This document shows, in pieces, positions 1-6,531 of a DNA stretch of 13,721 nt; the first letter of the stretch is position 1, and each line of letters begins with the position of its first letter. The translations under genes and the position numbers were made by a program. A model generated the notes under the pieces. That model saw nothing but the letters and a program-made list of their open reading frames with translations, did no database searches and was not told the DNA's origin. The DNA is from Candidatus Methanolliviera sp. GoM_asphalt (GTDB lineage Archaea > Halobacteriota > Methanoliparia > Methanoliparales > Methanoliparaceae), in contig CABGHH010000027.1 in the NCBI GenBank assembly GCA_902158745.1, positions 1 to 13,721 on the forward strand, read 5' to 3'.

Positions 1-1
1 C

Positions 2-211
2 TATGCCGCGGGTCATCTACGATTGGTAAATAAGGTGATAAATGCCTTAGCTGAACGAGGTGGTAAGGATAAACTTGTGATTGTGGGAGGAACAATTCCT
101 CAGCCCGATATTCCAAAATTGAAAGCATTAGGTGTTGGTGAGGTATTTCCAGCAGGATCACTTGTCGAAGATATCGTAGATTATGTCAAAAAATGTAATT
201 GCAATATATAA
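2..211 (+). CDS. B12-binding domain of methylmalonyl-CoA-type mutase, C-terminal fragment
   Basis: Only the last 69 residues are visible; the reading frame is open to the left edge, so the true start is outside the window. A TTG at 23 is in frame but lies inside the conserved fold and is not a convincing start. The fragment has an AAGHL stretch near its beginning, then a helix, a LVIVGGTIP strand and turn, DIPKLKALGV, and a PAGSLVEDIVDYV end. This is the pattern of the C-terminal half of the cobalamin-binding Rossmann domain in acyl-CoA mutases (small subunit McmA2, or the C-terminus of a fused mutase). The DxHxxG cobalamin ligand motif would lie upstream, out of view. The meaB-like gene begins 8 nt downstream, the usual partner of such mutases. 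The substrate (methylmalonyl-, isobutyryl- or another acyl-CoA) cannot be told from this piece. The end KKCNCNI is cysteine-rich. Confidence 0.85.
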   Translation, partial: YAAGHLRLVNKVINALAERGGKDKLVIVGGTIPQPDIPKLKALGVGEVFPAGSLVEDIVDYVKKCNCNI

Positions 212-219
212 ATGTGAAT

Positions 220-1209
220 ATGGGTATAAATCTAAAAAATCTTTCGGATGGAGAGCTTATAAGAAGATTACGGGGAGGAGATAAGCCTATCGCCTCAAAA
301 TTGATCAGTTTGGCGGAAGATCCCACTGAGGATCATACACCATTGGAAGAGGTATATAAAGAATATAGAGGAGATGCCCATATCGTCGGTTTGATTGGCC
401 CCTTCGGCGTTGGAAAGAGCACCTTGATCAATAGGCTTATCGGGGCATACAGGAAAAAAAATTATAAAGTTGGAGTCATCGCTATAGACCCCACAAGCCC
501 CTTAAGTCATGGGGCGCTCCTGGGGGATAGAGTGAGAATGCAAGACCATGCAAACGATAAAGATGTCTTCATAAGGAGCATGGCATCGAGAGGCGGTTAT
601 GGAGCGGTTCCTCAGGGGGTCGGAGCTGCAATTAAGATTATGGACATCTTCGGCTGTGATATCATCTTTTTGGAGGGAGTCGGAGCAGGGCAATTGGATA
701 TAAGTCCCGCGAGATATGTACATACCGTGGTGGTCGTTGTGGGTCCTATGATGGGCGATGATATTCAGATGATGAAGGGGGGTGTAACCGAATATGCAGA
801 TATATACGCCGTCAATAAGGCAGATGACCCAAAATCGGAGACGGCCGTTCAAGTGATAAAAGAAGCTCTTAGATATAGTTCAGTAGAAAAAGAGTTTCAG
901 CCAAAGATCGTAAAGACAGTCGCAACTTCTGGAGACGGTGTCGGCGAATTGGCATCTGCAATAGAGGAGCATAAAAGATTCATTGATGAAAGAGGAGGAT
1001 ACGGAAGAAGAGAGGAACAATTACGATCTGAATTGAGGGATATGATCGTAACGGATCTGGTAGCAAGAATGCAAGAAGAATTGAAGGATGAAAGAATCCA
1101 GCAGATATTTGAAGATGTAGTAGATCGTGAGATGAGTACATATCTTGCTTGCAAAAAGTGTATTGATTTCATTGGCGGAATAAGAAGTGGCAAATCGCGA
1201 GGCATTTGA
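220..1209 (+). CDS. meaB: MeaB-like GTPase, chaperone of a B12-dependent acyl-CoA mutase
   Basis: G3E/SIMIBI-class P-loop GTPase of 329 residues, the normal MeaB/ArgK length. Family members load and protect adenosylcobalamin in methylmalonyl-CoA mutase and its relatives. Visible motifs: Walker A GPFGVGKST at about 60-68, the DPTSP segment at 90-94 followed by GALLGDRVRM, the switch II region EGVGAGQLD at 152-160, GDDIQMMKGG at 179-188, and the guanine-specificity motif NKAD at 199-202. The C-terminal helices (about 240-329) match the MeaB dimerisation arm. Switch II/III differs from the common ETVGVGQSE form, so this is a divergent member. ATG at 220 is chosen because it begins just before the conserved N-terminal helices; GTG 214 and TTG 199 are also in frame. 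None has a clear SD, so the start is uncertain. It sits 8 nt after the mutase domain and is probably co-transcribed. A CKKC pair lies near the C-terminus. Confidence 0.88.
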   Translation: MGINLKNLSDGELIRRLRGGDKPIASKLISLAEDPTEDHTPLEEVYKEYRGDAHIVGLIGPFGVGKSTLINRLIGAYRKKNYKVGVIAIDPTSPLSHGALLGDRVRMQDHANDKDVFIRSMASRGGYGAVPQGVGAAIKIMDIFGCDIIFLEGVGAGQLDISPARYVHTVVVVVGPMMGDDIQMMKGGVTEYADIYAVNKADDPKSETAVQVIKEALRYSSVEKEFQPKIVKTVATSGDGVGELASAIEEHKRFIDERGGYGRREEQLRSELRDMIVTDLVARMQEELKDERIQQIFEDVVDREMSTYLACKKCIDFIGGIRSGKSRGI

Positions 1210-1281
1210 GGAAGCGAATAACACAACACTTCAAAGAGATGATAAAGAGCTTTAAGGCAGGATGATCTAAGCGTGAATACG

Positions 1282-1362
1282 ATGGAAGACCTGTGGCGGT
1301 TAAGAGAGAAAAATATTCTTGACTTGAGTTTTCATCCGGTTCGGAGCTATCCGAAGATTTGA
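1282..1362 (+). other. short open frame of 26 codons in the convergent spacer, coding status doubtful
   Basis: An ATG at 1282 (or GTG at 1273) opens a frame reading MEDLWRLREKN, then ILDLSFHPVRSYPKI, ending at TGA 1360-1362. It lies downstream of meaB on the same strand. AGGATGAT at about 1259-1266 is only a weak SD. I do not recognise the peptide. It could be a small protein, the remnant of a decayed gene, or chance. Its 3' part overlaps the hairpin at 1340-1355. No other sign of coding was seen in the 241-nt spacer. Confidence 0.15.
1340..1355 (+). other. perfect 6-bp hairpin downstream of meaB
   Basis: TTCGGA, loop GCTA, TCCGAA form a perfect 6-bp stem with a 4-nt loop. A five-T run follows at 1377-1381, about 21 nt after the stem. 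It may contribute to 3' end formation or stability of the mutase-meaB transcript. The T-run is too short and distant for a confident terminator call. Confidence 0.35.
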
Positions 1363-1413
1363 GGTCCCAAAAACTCTTTTTAAAGATGGTAGAGTCGAGT
1401 TTAAATTCTTGAA

Positions 1414-1455
1414 GATAAAAAAAAAGAATAGGAGAAAAATCCTTTTTTTTTTATC
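1414..1455. terminator. putative bidirectional terminator between convergent operons
   Basis: The element reads GATA9G on the left and CT10ATC on the right, around a small AGGA/TCCT stem (1430-1433 with 1440-1443). On the plus strand a run of ten T at 1443-1452 would end the mutase-meaB transcript. On the minus strand the nine A at 1417-1425 become nine U, about 25 nt past the prefoldin stop codon, and would end the long minus operon. Archaeal termination is driven mainly by U-runs, so the element is well suited to stop both transcripts. It overlaps the prefoldin stop codon at 1451-1453. Confidence 0.7.
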
Positions 1456-1813
1456 CTCCCTGCCCCACCCCAAGATTCCCCAACGATCCTTTTAATTGCT
1501 CCTGAAGCTGATTAAACCTCTTCTCTATCCTCTCTCCCTGTCTCTCGAGCGTCTGTTTTCTTATATCCAACATCTCCTTCTTCTCGCCTAACTCACTCTT
1601 TGCCGTCTCCTTGTCCGTCTTCACAAGAATCTCTCCGACACCCTTATAGACGAGGTCGTCTTTTGTCTTCTCGAGTTCTTCCAAAGCTTTTTCAATCTCT
1701 TTTAACGTCGCCTCTATCTGCATTTTTTGCTCTTGCATCGCTTGGGACTGCTGTTGCAACTGTTGTAGCTGCATGAGCTGATTTTGCACCTGAGGCGGTA
1801 ACTTCTCATCCAT
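1451..1813 (-). CDS. pfdB: prefoldin beta subunit
   Basis: A 120-residue protein of typical archaeal prefoldin beta size. Prefoldin is a hexamer of two alpha and four beta subunits that captures unfolded proteins with its coiled-coil tips and hands them to the thermosome. The sequence shows an N-terminal coiled coil rich in Q and L (about 8-52), the central beta-hairpin segment [17 protein letters not shown] (about 52-68), and a second coiled coil (about 69-110) rich in K, E and Q, ending in a Gly-rich tail. The ATG at 1811-1813 has a near-perfect SD (1817-1826). It overlaps the end of pcc1 by 8 nt, consistent with translational coupling, and is the last gene of the minus-strand run. Its stop lies inside the T-run terminator. 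Confidence 0.95.
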   Translation of the reverse strand: MDEKLPPQVQNQLMQLQQLQQQSQAMQEQKMQIEATLKEIEKALEELEKTKDDLVYKGVGEILVKTDKETAKSELGEKKEMLDIRKQTLERQGERIEKRFNQLQEQLKGSLGNLGVGQGG

Positions 1814-2069
1814 TTAGATCACCTCCATCAATTATATCTATCATATCTTCGATCACCTTGATCAATCTTAAGCCAGTATTTAAAGCGGATCTGAGCGAGA
1901 CGATGTTTCCAGCCGCGACCGTCAGGCATAGATATCTTCTCGATCTCTCTACTTTTATATCCACACCTTTATGTGGATCATCGCTCTCTTGAGCCATACA
2001 TCTATATATCGCTTCCCCCAAATTCGGTTCTGCTTCGAAGAATATCTTCGCTTCGCACTTACATTTCAT
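1806..2069 (-). CDS. pcc1: KEOPS complex subunit Pcc1
   Basis: An 87-residue protein matching archaeal Pcc1 in size, fold pattern and gene position. Pcc1 is the dimerising subunit of KEOPS (Kae1, Bud32, Cgi121, Pcc1), which makes N6-threonylcarbamoyladenosine at position 37 of ANN-decoding tRNAs. Visible: an N-terminal strand [12 protein letters not shown], a helix, the middle strand [18 protein letters not shown], and the C-terminal helix [19 protein letters not shown], which carries the family's typical arginines. ATG 2067-2069 is the only standard start in frame after the upstream TGA at 2115-2117. No SD precedes it; instead a small hairpin lies 11-24 nt upstream. It overlaps pfdB by 8 nt and follows rpoP by 45 nt, the longest gap in the minus run. 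Confidence 0.88.
   Translation of the reverse strand: MKCKCEAKIFFEAEPNLGEAIYRCMAQESDDPHKGVDIKVERSRRYLCLTVAAGNIVSLRSALNTGLRLIKVIEDMIDIIDGGDLNG
1817..1826 (-). promoter_or_regulatory. strong Shine-Dalgarno of prefoldin beta
   Basis: On the minus strand this reads GGAGGTGATC, full complementarity to the 16S anti-SD core. GGAGG ends 8 nt before the ATG. It lies inside the 3' end of pcc1, so initiation is likely coupled to pcc1 translation. This site shows the organism uses canonical SD initiation within operons. Confidence 0.9.
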
Positions 2070-2079
2070 CTTGAGGTAC

Positions 2080-2093
2080 TGCGAGTAGTCGCA
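2080..2093 (-). other. small hairpin in the rpoP-pcc1 gap
   Basis: TGCGA and TCGCA flank a 4-nt loop, a perfect 5-bp stem. It sits 11 nt upstream of the pcc1 ATG, where an SD would be expected and is absent. It might be an mRNA processing or stability element, or chance. Confidence 0.3.
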
Positions 2094-2114
2094 AATCGAA
2101 GATTTTTGAGCACA

Positions 2115-2249
2115 TCATTCCGCTTTAACTTTTTTGACCGATGCCATTGCTCTCTCTTTCAAGAAGATGCGGCATCCACAATAGGGGCACCTTATACCCC
2201 TATAACTATCGATCTCTACGCTTCTTTTGCATCTCGCGCACCGATACAA
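2115..2249 (-). CDS. rpoP: DNA-directed RNA polymerase subunit P (Rpb12/Rpc10-like)
   Basis: A 44-residue gene, easily missed because it is short and starts with TTG. RpoP is the small zinc-binding subunit of archaeal RNA polymerase, equivalent to eukaryotic Rpb12, and helps assemble the Rpo3/Rpo10/Rpo11 platform. The protein begins [13 protein letters not shown] and has zinc ligands at Cys4, Cys7, Cys21 and Cys24, with the [12 protein letters not shown] segment at about 17-28 and a basic C-terminus. The start is fixed by context: the codon just upstream in the same frame is the TGA of the eL43 gene, so TTG 2247-2249 abuts that stop. A GGAGG (2258-2262) lies 8 nt before it. Position between eL43 and pcc1 is the conserved archaeal order. 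Confidence 0.95.
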   Translation of the reverse strand: MYRCARCKRSVEIDSYRGIRCPYCGCRIFLKERAMASVKKVKAE

Positions 2250-2516
2250 TCACCGTTCCTCCTTTATCTTACCATATGAAGACGCGGGAGTTTTTGGCAG
2301 ATAAGATCCGCCGGTAAAGGTATATCCGCATTTGGAGCATCTCCATATACCCGTGCCAATTCTATTCACGGCGTACCTTTCACATCCCGGGCATCTGTGC
2401 TTCATCTTCATCTTACTTTCCAGATCAGCAACCAATTTGCGTCCTTTTCTTCCATATCTTGCCCCATATCTCCCAGCAGACCTCGTCTTCTTACCTTTCT
2501 TTGTTCTTTTAACCAT
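2250..2516 (-). CDS. rpl37ae: 50S ribosomal protein eL43 (L37Ae)
   Basis: An 88-residue, highly basic protein of the archaeal/eukaryotic large ribosomal subunit. The N-terminus is rich in K and R and contains [15 protein letters not shown] (about 13-27). The zinc ribbon uses Cys42, Cys45, Cys60 and Cys63 (CPGC and CSKC). The domain ends [10 protein letters not shown], typical of the family. ATG 2514-2516 has a GGGAG-type SD in the 16-nt gap after rrp42. The stop TGA abuts the TTG of rpoP with no spacer. It is part of the conserved exosome-eL43-rpoP-pcc1-prefoldin gene order. Confidence 0.96.
   Translation of the reverse strand: MVKRTKKGKKTRSAGRYGARYGRKGRKLVADLESKMKMKHRCPGCERYAVNRIGTGIWRCSKCGYTFTGGSYLPKTPASSYGKIKEER
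2258..2262 (-). promoter_or_regulatory. Shine-Dalgarno that sets the TTG start of rpoP
   Basis: Minus-strand GGAGG within the last codons of the eL43 gene, 8 nt before the TTG. The same 8-nt spacing is seen at pfdB and ilvN, which supports the non-ATG start. Confidence 0.85.
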
Positions 2517-2532
2517 CTTTTACTCCCTATTC

Positions 2533-3306
2533 TTATAATTTCTTCCTCAATTCTCCAGCTAACCTACGGGAGGAATCAACTATTTGGGAGATATCCTCAA
2601 ATGGTATTTTTCCGGTGCCTCTCTTCTGTATGCCAGATATATCCCCGTTAGCGTTTGTTGTAACAGTTAATTCAATATTTGATGCATTTTCCTCATCTAG
2701 ACAGGGATCAAAGACTATTTCACCCCCTATATCAGCACATGTGGTGGCTATGGGGGTATCCTTTATAAGCAATGCCTCATCTTCTTCCCCAACCTCATAT
2801 CTGATGTATGGAAGCGTTGTATTCGTTAATGCAGCCATAGATGCAAGTGCAGAAGCGTCTATGAGGTTCCCATCATGATCCAGGATGTGTATATCTATAA
2901 AAATTATCCAGACCTTGCTCCCCGCATCTAGACAGAGTTTTTCTAACTCTATGGCGTGTGATCCCCGTATACCCTTATCGACGACTCTTGCCAGTTCCAC
3001 ACCGTTCTCATCTGGAGGTCCCGCTTCAAATGAAGGGGAGGCAAGTGGAACCAACTCCGCATTTGTGATGATGACGCCTTTATCTGGTGTATCTAAAAAG
3101 GGCTCTCCGATCTGTGCTTTTATTCCAGCCAAAACATCTGTATTCCCGATCTTAACCCTTGCAGATCCCTCTGCCCTCACTATAATCCCTTTTTCTACGG
3201 AAACATCTCTATATTCATCGGCTTTTCTCCCGCCTATCCTATCGCCATTTTTTATCAACCTATAGATATAGTCACGGCGAACTTCGGATAAAATATCTTC
3301 ACTCAT
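2533..3306 (-). CDS. rrp42: exosome complex subunit Rrp42
   Basis: A 257-residue RNase PH-fold protein. In the archaeal exosome, Rrp42 alternates with Rrp41 in a hexameric ring and helps bind RNA, but lacks the phosphorolytic catalytic residues. Visible: the N-terminal IGGRKADEYRDVSVEKG segment (about 24-40), VLAGIKAQIGEPFLDTPDKG (about 58-77), a DENGVELARVVDKGIRGSHAIE segment (about 99-120), and the VWIIFIDIHILDHDGN strand (about 132-147) with LIDASALASMAAL. These are hallmarks of Rrp42 rather than Rrp41. The ATG immediately follows the TAA of rrp41 with no spacer, so the pair is probably translationally coupled and made at equal amounts. Length is normal. Confidence 0.95.
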   Translation of the reverse strand: MSEDILSEVRRDYIYRLIKNGDRIGGRKADEYRDVSVEKGIIVRAEGSARVKIGNTDVLAGIKAQIGEPFLDTPDKGVIITNAELVPLASPSFEAGPPDENGVELARVVDKGIRGSHAIELEKLCLDAGSKVWIIFIDIHILDHDGNLIDASALASMAALTNTTLPYIRYEVGEEDEALLIKDTPIATTCADIGGEIVFDPCLDEENASNIELTVTTNANGDISGIQKRGTGKIPFEDISQIVDSSRRLAGELRKKL

Positions 3307-4032
3307 TTAATCACTACATGATTTCTCATATTTTTCAATTAAACTTCTTCTCTGAAGTTTATAGACGGATTCACATCCCTTCTTGGCAAAATTTAGGGCT
3401 TTTATAAATTCTTCCCCCGTGATGCGGCCATCCATCTGAAGTAGAGTTATATCCCCCGTCTCCGTTATCATCGCGACCGGCATATCTGCCTCTCCATAGT
3501 TATCTTCTTCTCTGATTAGATCCAAAATGACTTCTCCGTCCGCTTTTCCCACCGATATCGCAGAGACAAGATTTTTCATGGGTATCCCAGCATCGGCCAA
3601 TGCCACCGATGCGGCAGTTATCCCTGTGGTTCTTGTCCCCGCGTCGGCCTGTAAAATCTCCACAAAGATATCTATGGATGATCTGGGGAAATATTCGAGC
3701 ATCAAAACAGGTGCCAACGCATCTCTGCTGACCTTAGATATCTCCACACTTCTTCTATCCGGCCCCGGCCTCTTCCTATCCTCCACCGAAAAAGACGCCA
3801 TATTATAACGGTATTTTATTATCGCTTTGCGAGAGTCTTGTAGATGACGAGGGTGTGCCTCTCTTGGTCCATAAACGGCTGCAAGAACTTTATTTCCACC
3901 CCACTCTATATAACACGAGCCGTCTGCCCGGTTCAATACACCCGCCTCGATCTTTATCGGCCTGATCTCGTCAGGCCCTCTTCCATCCAATCTAATTCCA
4001 TCATTTATCAGTTTTTCCGGTCTATTTTGCAT
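3307..4032 (-). CDS. rrp41: exosome complex catalytic exonuclease Rrp41
   Basis: A 241-residue RNase PH-family 3'-5' phosphorolytic exoribonuclease, the active subunit of the archaeal exosome; it degrades or adds A-rich tails to RNA using phosphate or nucleoside diphosphates. Visible: [14 protein letters not shown] (about 13-26), [16 protein letters not shown] (about 48-63), arginines of RRSVEISKV (93-101) in the RNA path, the phosphate-site GTRT (132-135), and the catalytic Asp at 183 in EADMPVAM. Length is normal. The ATG at 4030-4032 lies inside the end of rrp4, an 11-nt overlap, and the stop abuts rrp42. Active-site residues appear intact. Confidence 0.96.
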   Translation of the reverse strand: MQNRPEKLINDGIRLDGRGPDEIRPIKIEAGVLNRADGSCYIEWGGNKVLAAVYGPREAHPRHLQDSRKAIIKYRYNMASFSVEDRKRPGPDRRSVEISKVSRDALAPVLMLEYFPRSSIDIFVEILQADAGTRTTGITAASVALADAGIPMKNLVSAISVGKADGEVILDLIREEDNYGEADMPVAMITETGDITLLQMDGRITGEEFIKALNFAKKGCESVYKLQRRSLIEKYEKSCSD

Positions 4033-4699
4033 TTTTACCCTTACCCTTCTTTCTCTCTCTGATGAACCTATCTATCCTATCCGCAAGTCTATTGGCATGA
4101 GCCTCTCTCTCGATTTTAAGGATCGTCTCTGCGGCCAATTCGATCTTTTCGTCGCTTCCACTCAGCCATATCCTCCCATTCTGCCCGATGAATATATTGC
4201 AGCCGATCTTTTTCTTGATGAGGTTTATCATAGAACCGCCTTTGCCTATAACCCGCGGAATCTTTGTATGAGTGATCTCAATCACCACCCCCTCCCTTAT
4301 AACCGCACACTTTCTGTCATCCATCGCTAAGTTGATCCTCATAGGAAATTCTACTTCCTTTATCCTCGTGATGACCATCTCCCCCACCCTCATCTCTTTT
4401 TGCATATCCTCTTTCTCTATCCTCTTAGGATAATTGGAGAGACGGAGCAGACCCTCATAAGGAGAATTTATATCCATTATCCACATCGAGAAGGTGGACT
4501 CTATGACCTTACCGATCACGAGATCCCCCGCCTTTGGGAGATATTTTCCTGATAGGGGGATCACCTCGACCTCTTTTTTATCGCGCTTCACCAAGCCATA
4601 AACCATCGAGTAAACCCGGTTCTCCTCGACGAATGTTCCTTCTCCAGCCGTGACACTTTCTCCCAAAAAGCACCCCGGTATAACAACTTCTTCACGCAT
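4022..4699 (-). CDS. rrp4: exosome complex RNA-binding subunit Rrp4
   Basis: A 225-residue cap protein of the archaeal exosome that binds RNA at the entry pore above the Rrp41/Rrp42 ring. Domain order: N-terminal beta domain (about 1-50), S1 domain (about 56-128) with [10 protein letters not shown] and a downstream SPYEGLL, and a KH domain (about 138-205) with the GKGG loop at 152-155 followed by SMINLIKKK. The C-terminus is a basic tail. ATG 4697-4699 follows SBDS by 18 nt; the SD is weak (GGAAAG-like). It overlaps rrp41 by 11 nt. No DnaG or Csl4 gene is in view. Confidence 0.96.
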   Translation of the reverse strand: MREEVVIPGCFLGESVTAGEGTFVEENRVYSMVYGLVKRDKKEVEVIPLSGKYLPKAGDLVIGKVIESTFSMWIMDINSPYEGLLRLSNYPKRIEKEDMQKEMRVGEMVITRIKEVEFPMRINLAMDDRKCAVIREGVVIEITHTKIPRVIGKGGSMINLIKKKIGCNIFIGQNGRIWLSGSDEKIELAAETILKIEREAHANRLADRIDRFIRERKKGKGKNAK

Positions 4700-4717
4700 C
4701 TTTATCTTTCCAACCTT

Positions 4718-5416
4718 TTACAGTAATTTGGTCTCTGCCTCCCCATTGGAAAGCTTGTTGACCAGTCCATAAAAATCGCTCTGTAAAGCTGCCGATGTCT
4801 CAACGACAGCCACCCAAGAACCATCATTTCTCCACTCTTCCTTTAAAATCTTTCCAAAATTATTTATCTCACCATAAGATTTTCCCGCATATTCTGCCGG
4901 AATTCGGATAGCTACTCTAATATTCTCAAATTTTATCGGTATTATTGGTCTTATAGCCTTTACTGCTTCCTTTACGAGCAGATCAGTACTTTTCATCGGA
5001 TCTATGTTAATCTTGGCTTCCTCCATCGCCCTTTCTATCCTGGATGGCGGGTGTGGTGTCTTTGTCTGCGGATTTATCGCATCTCTTGCGATTAAAGATA
5101 CAACCTGTCTCCTCTTCCTCTCTCGCATCTCCTTTCGCTGTTTTGTAGTGAGATTTACCTCTCCTTTATGTATTATCTCCTTTGCCACAGCATAGACGTC
5201 TTCTGTTCCAAATATCTCCTTAAGAGAATTCTCGGATACTTTTTTCCCAGTTTGAGCATCCTCAAAGATCCCTTCTACCGCCAATAGTTTATCAAGATCG
5301 AGATCCTCGACCTCCCCATTACGCAGAGATAAAGAGAGATCAGGATCGGCATATATCTCAAATTTCTTTCCGTGACTCTTATATCTGACGATCACGGCAT
5401 CGTCTAACGTTACCAA
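4718..5416 (-). CDS. sdo1: SBDS-family ribosome maturation protein
   Basis: A 232-residue archaeal SBDS/Sdo1 protein. The eukaryotic homologue works with EFL1 to remove eIF6 from the maturing 60S subunit, and the archaeal protein is thought to act on the large subunit as well. Domains: N-terminal FYSH domain (about 1-90, with VIVRYKSHGKKFEIYADPD), a helical middle domain (about 95-160, with KQRKEMRERKRRQVVSLIARDAINP), and a C-terminal ferredoxin-like domain (about 165-232, with IPIKFENIRVAIRIPAEYAGK). The start is TTG 5414-5416, set by a good SD (5419-5427) that overlaps the psmA stop; only 4 nt separate the genes. Its place between psmA and rrp4 is the conserved archaeal order. Confidence 0.95.
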   Translation of the reverse strand: MVTLDDAVIVRYKSHGKKFEIYADPDLSLSLRNGEVEDLDLDKLLAVEGIFEDAQTGKKVSENSLKEIFGTEDVYAVAKEIIHKGEVNLTTKQRKEMRERKRRQVVSLIARDAINPQTKTPHPPSRIERAMEEAKINIDPMKSTDLLVKEAVKAIRPIIPIKFENIRVAIRIPAEYAGKSYGEINNFGKILKEEWRNDGSWVAVVETSAALQSDFYGLVNKLSNGEAETKLL

Positions 5417-5418
5417 AA

Positions 5419-5427
5419 GATCACTCC
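5419..5427 (-). promoter_or_regulatory. Shine-Dalgarno that supports the TTG start of SBDS
   Basis: Minus-strand GGAGTGATC, an anti-SD match lacking only one G, placed over the psmA stop codon. GGAG ends 7 nt before the TTG. This supports the non-ATG start and suggests coupled translation. Confidence 0.75.
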
Positions 5428-6185
5428 TCTTTTTTCTCTCCCTTGTCCTTCTCTTCTTCCTTATGCATCCACTTCACTTTTTCAACGTACTCTCTCACCT
5501 TCTCCGGATCCATCTTTTTAACTTTGGCATCTTCTCTTTTGACGTAACCTATCTCAATCGTCGAGGCGTCTAGCTTATCCTTTGCAACCTCGTACAGGGC
5601 ATCCAATCCCATAAGTATGGAACCTTCAAAGGTTATATTCTCGTCAGCCCTCTCCTCAAAAATTTTCATCGCGGAGTTCCTTCCCTCACCGATGCTGGTA
5701 GCTATGTATTCCATTAAGGCACCACTCGGATCGGTCTCGAATAGTCTCGGTCTGCCGTTGTCCACACCTGCAATCAAGAGGGCAGTTCCATAAGGTCTCA
5801 CTCCACCGAACTGTGTGTATTGCTGTTTATGATCGCATATCTTCTTTGCCAGCACCTCCACCCCTATGGGCTCATCATATGTCATTCTGTTAACTTGGCA
5901 CTCCATTCGAGCCCTATCTATCAAAACACGGGCATCAGCCACCAAACCGGACGTGGCGATCGCGATGTGCTCGTCTATCCTAAATATCTTTTCAATCGAC
6001 TCCGGGACGAGCAGTTTACTCGTTATCCTCTTATCAACGAGCAGAACCACCCCTTCATCCGATATAATTCCCACAGCAGTGGTACCCCTTTTAACAGCTT
6101 CTCTTGCATATTCTACTTGAAATAATCTACCATCAGGGCTAAAAACAGTTATAGCCCTATCATATCCCATTTGAGGACCCATCAT
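5421..6185 (-). CDS. psmA: 20S proteasome alpha subunit
   Basis: A 254-residue alpha subunit of the archaeal 20S proteasome. It forms the outer heptameric rings, gates the substrate channel and docks the PAN or Cdc48-type ATPase. The N-terminus carries the alpha-type signature [21 protein letters not shown] (residues 6-26) that forms the gate, followed by [36 protein letters not shown] (about 120-141) is typical of alpha subunits. There is no N-terminal catalytic Thr, as expected. The C-terminus (about 235-254) is a charged K/E-rich tail. ATG 6183-6185 is supported by a GAGGTGAT SD at 6190-6197; a second ATG follows directly. The start lies inside rnp2, a 26-nt overlap. The beta subunit gene is not in this window. 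Confidence 0.97.
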   Translation of the reverse strand: MMGPQMGYDRAITVFSPDGRLFQVEYAREAVKRGTTAVGIISDEGVVLLVDKRITSKLLVPESIEKIFRIDEHIAIATSGLVADARVLIDRARMECQVNRMTYDEPIGVEVLAKKICDHKQQYTQFGGVRPYGTALLIAGVDNGRPRLFETDPSGALMEYIATSIGEGRNSAMKIFEERADENITFEGSILMGLDALYEVAKDKLDASTIEIGYVKREDAKVKKMDPEKVREYVEKVKWMHKEEEKDKGEKKEE

Positions 6186-6531
6186 CTACATCACCTCTTT
6201 TATCTTTAAAATACTTATGAGTAGCTTTTTTTATACTTCCGCTCACACCCATAATATCTATTGCCACCCTCTCACCATTTATATTATTGACCATCGTCAA
6301 TACTGCCCTAACTTTATTTAGCTCTCCGCGGGAACATCTCAATATTCCTCTTCTGCCGTTCAACTTGATCATCCGCATATTACAAAGGCTCATTCCGAAA
6401 GATCCTATTAAAGATGTTCCTGAAGACCGTATAGCATCCATCAGATCTCTCTCTTTTATTTTTTTACCATCAGAGAGCATATCAAATATCACGTATCGCT
6501 TCTTCTCTCGGAGAGAGGGGGGGATCTTCAT
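6160..6531 (-). CDS. rnp2: RNase P protein component 2 (Rnp2, Pop5 homologue)
   Basis: A 123-residue homologue of eukaryotic Pop5. It pairs with Rnp3 (Rpp30) to activate the catalytic RNA of archaeal RNase P in tRNA 5' end maturation. Visible: N-terminal [16 protein letters not shown] (about 7-22), the [21 protein letters not shown] helix-turn region (about 28-48), and the [24 protein letters not shown] segment (about 61-84) that matches the family's RNP-like fold. The C-terminal tail (about 103-123) is charged and variable. ATG overlaps the rnp3 stop by 4 nt (ATGA), a classic coupled junction that suits two subunits made as a pair. The 3' end overlaps psmA by 26 nt. Confidence 0.9.
   Translation of the reverse strand: MKIPPSLREKKRYVIFDMLSDGKKIKERDLMDAIRSSGTSLIGSFGMSLCNMRMIKLNGRRGILRCSRGELNKVRAVLTMVNNINGERVAIDIMGVSGSIKKATHKYFKDKRGDVDDGSSNGI
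6190..6197 (-). promoter_or_regulatory. Shine-Dalgarno of psmA inside rnp2
   Basis: Minus-strand GAGGTGAT; GAGGT ends 7 nt before the first ATG. Because it lies within rnp2 codons, it favours the first of the two adjacent ATGs and implies a real 26-nt overlap. Confidence 0.75.

Noticed and set aside
502..852. 116-codon minus-strand open frame inside meaB
   Set aside because: Antisense to the GTPase core motifs; the H/I/C-rich translation has no recognisable domain.
1215..1300. Possible C/D-box guide RNA from GATGAT-like boxes
   Set aside because: The GATGATA and GATGATC words resemble a C box, but no matching D box (CTGA) pair or terminal stem was found at proper spacing.
1375..1390. TTTTTAAAG as an archaeal TATA box
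   Set aside because: No gene follows on the plus strand and no BRE is evident; the AT-richness fits the terminator area.
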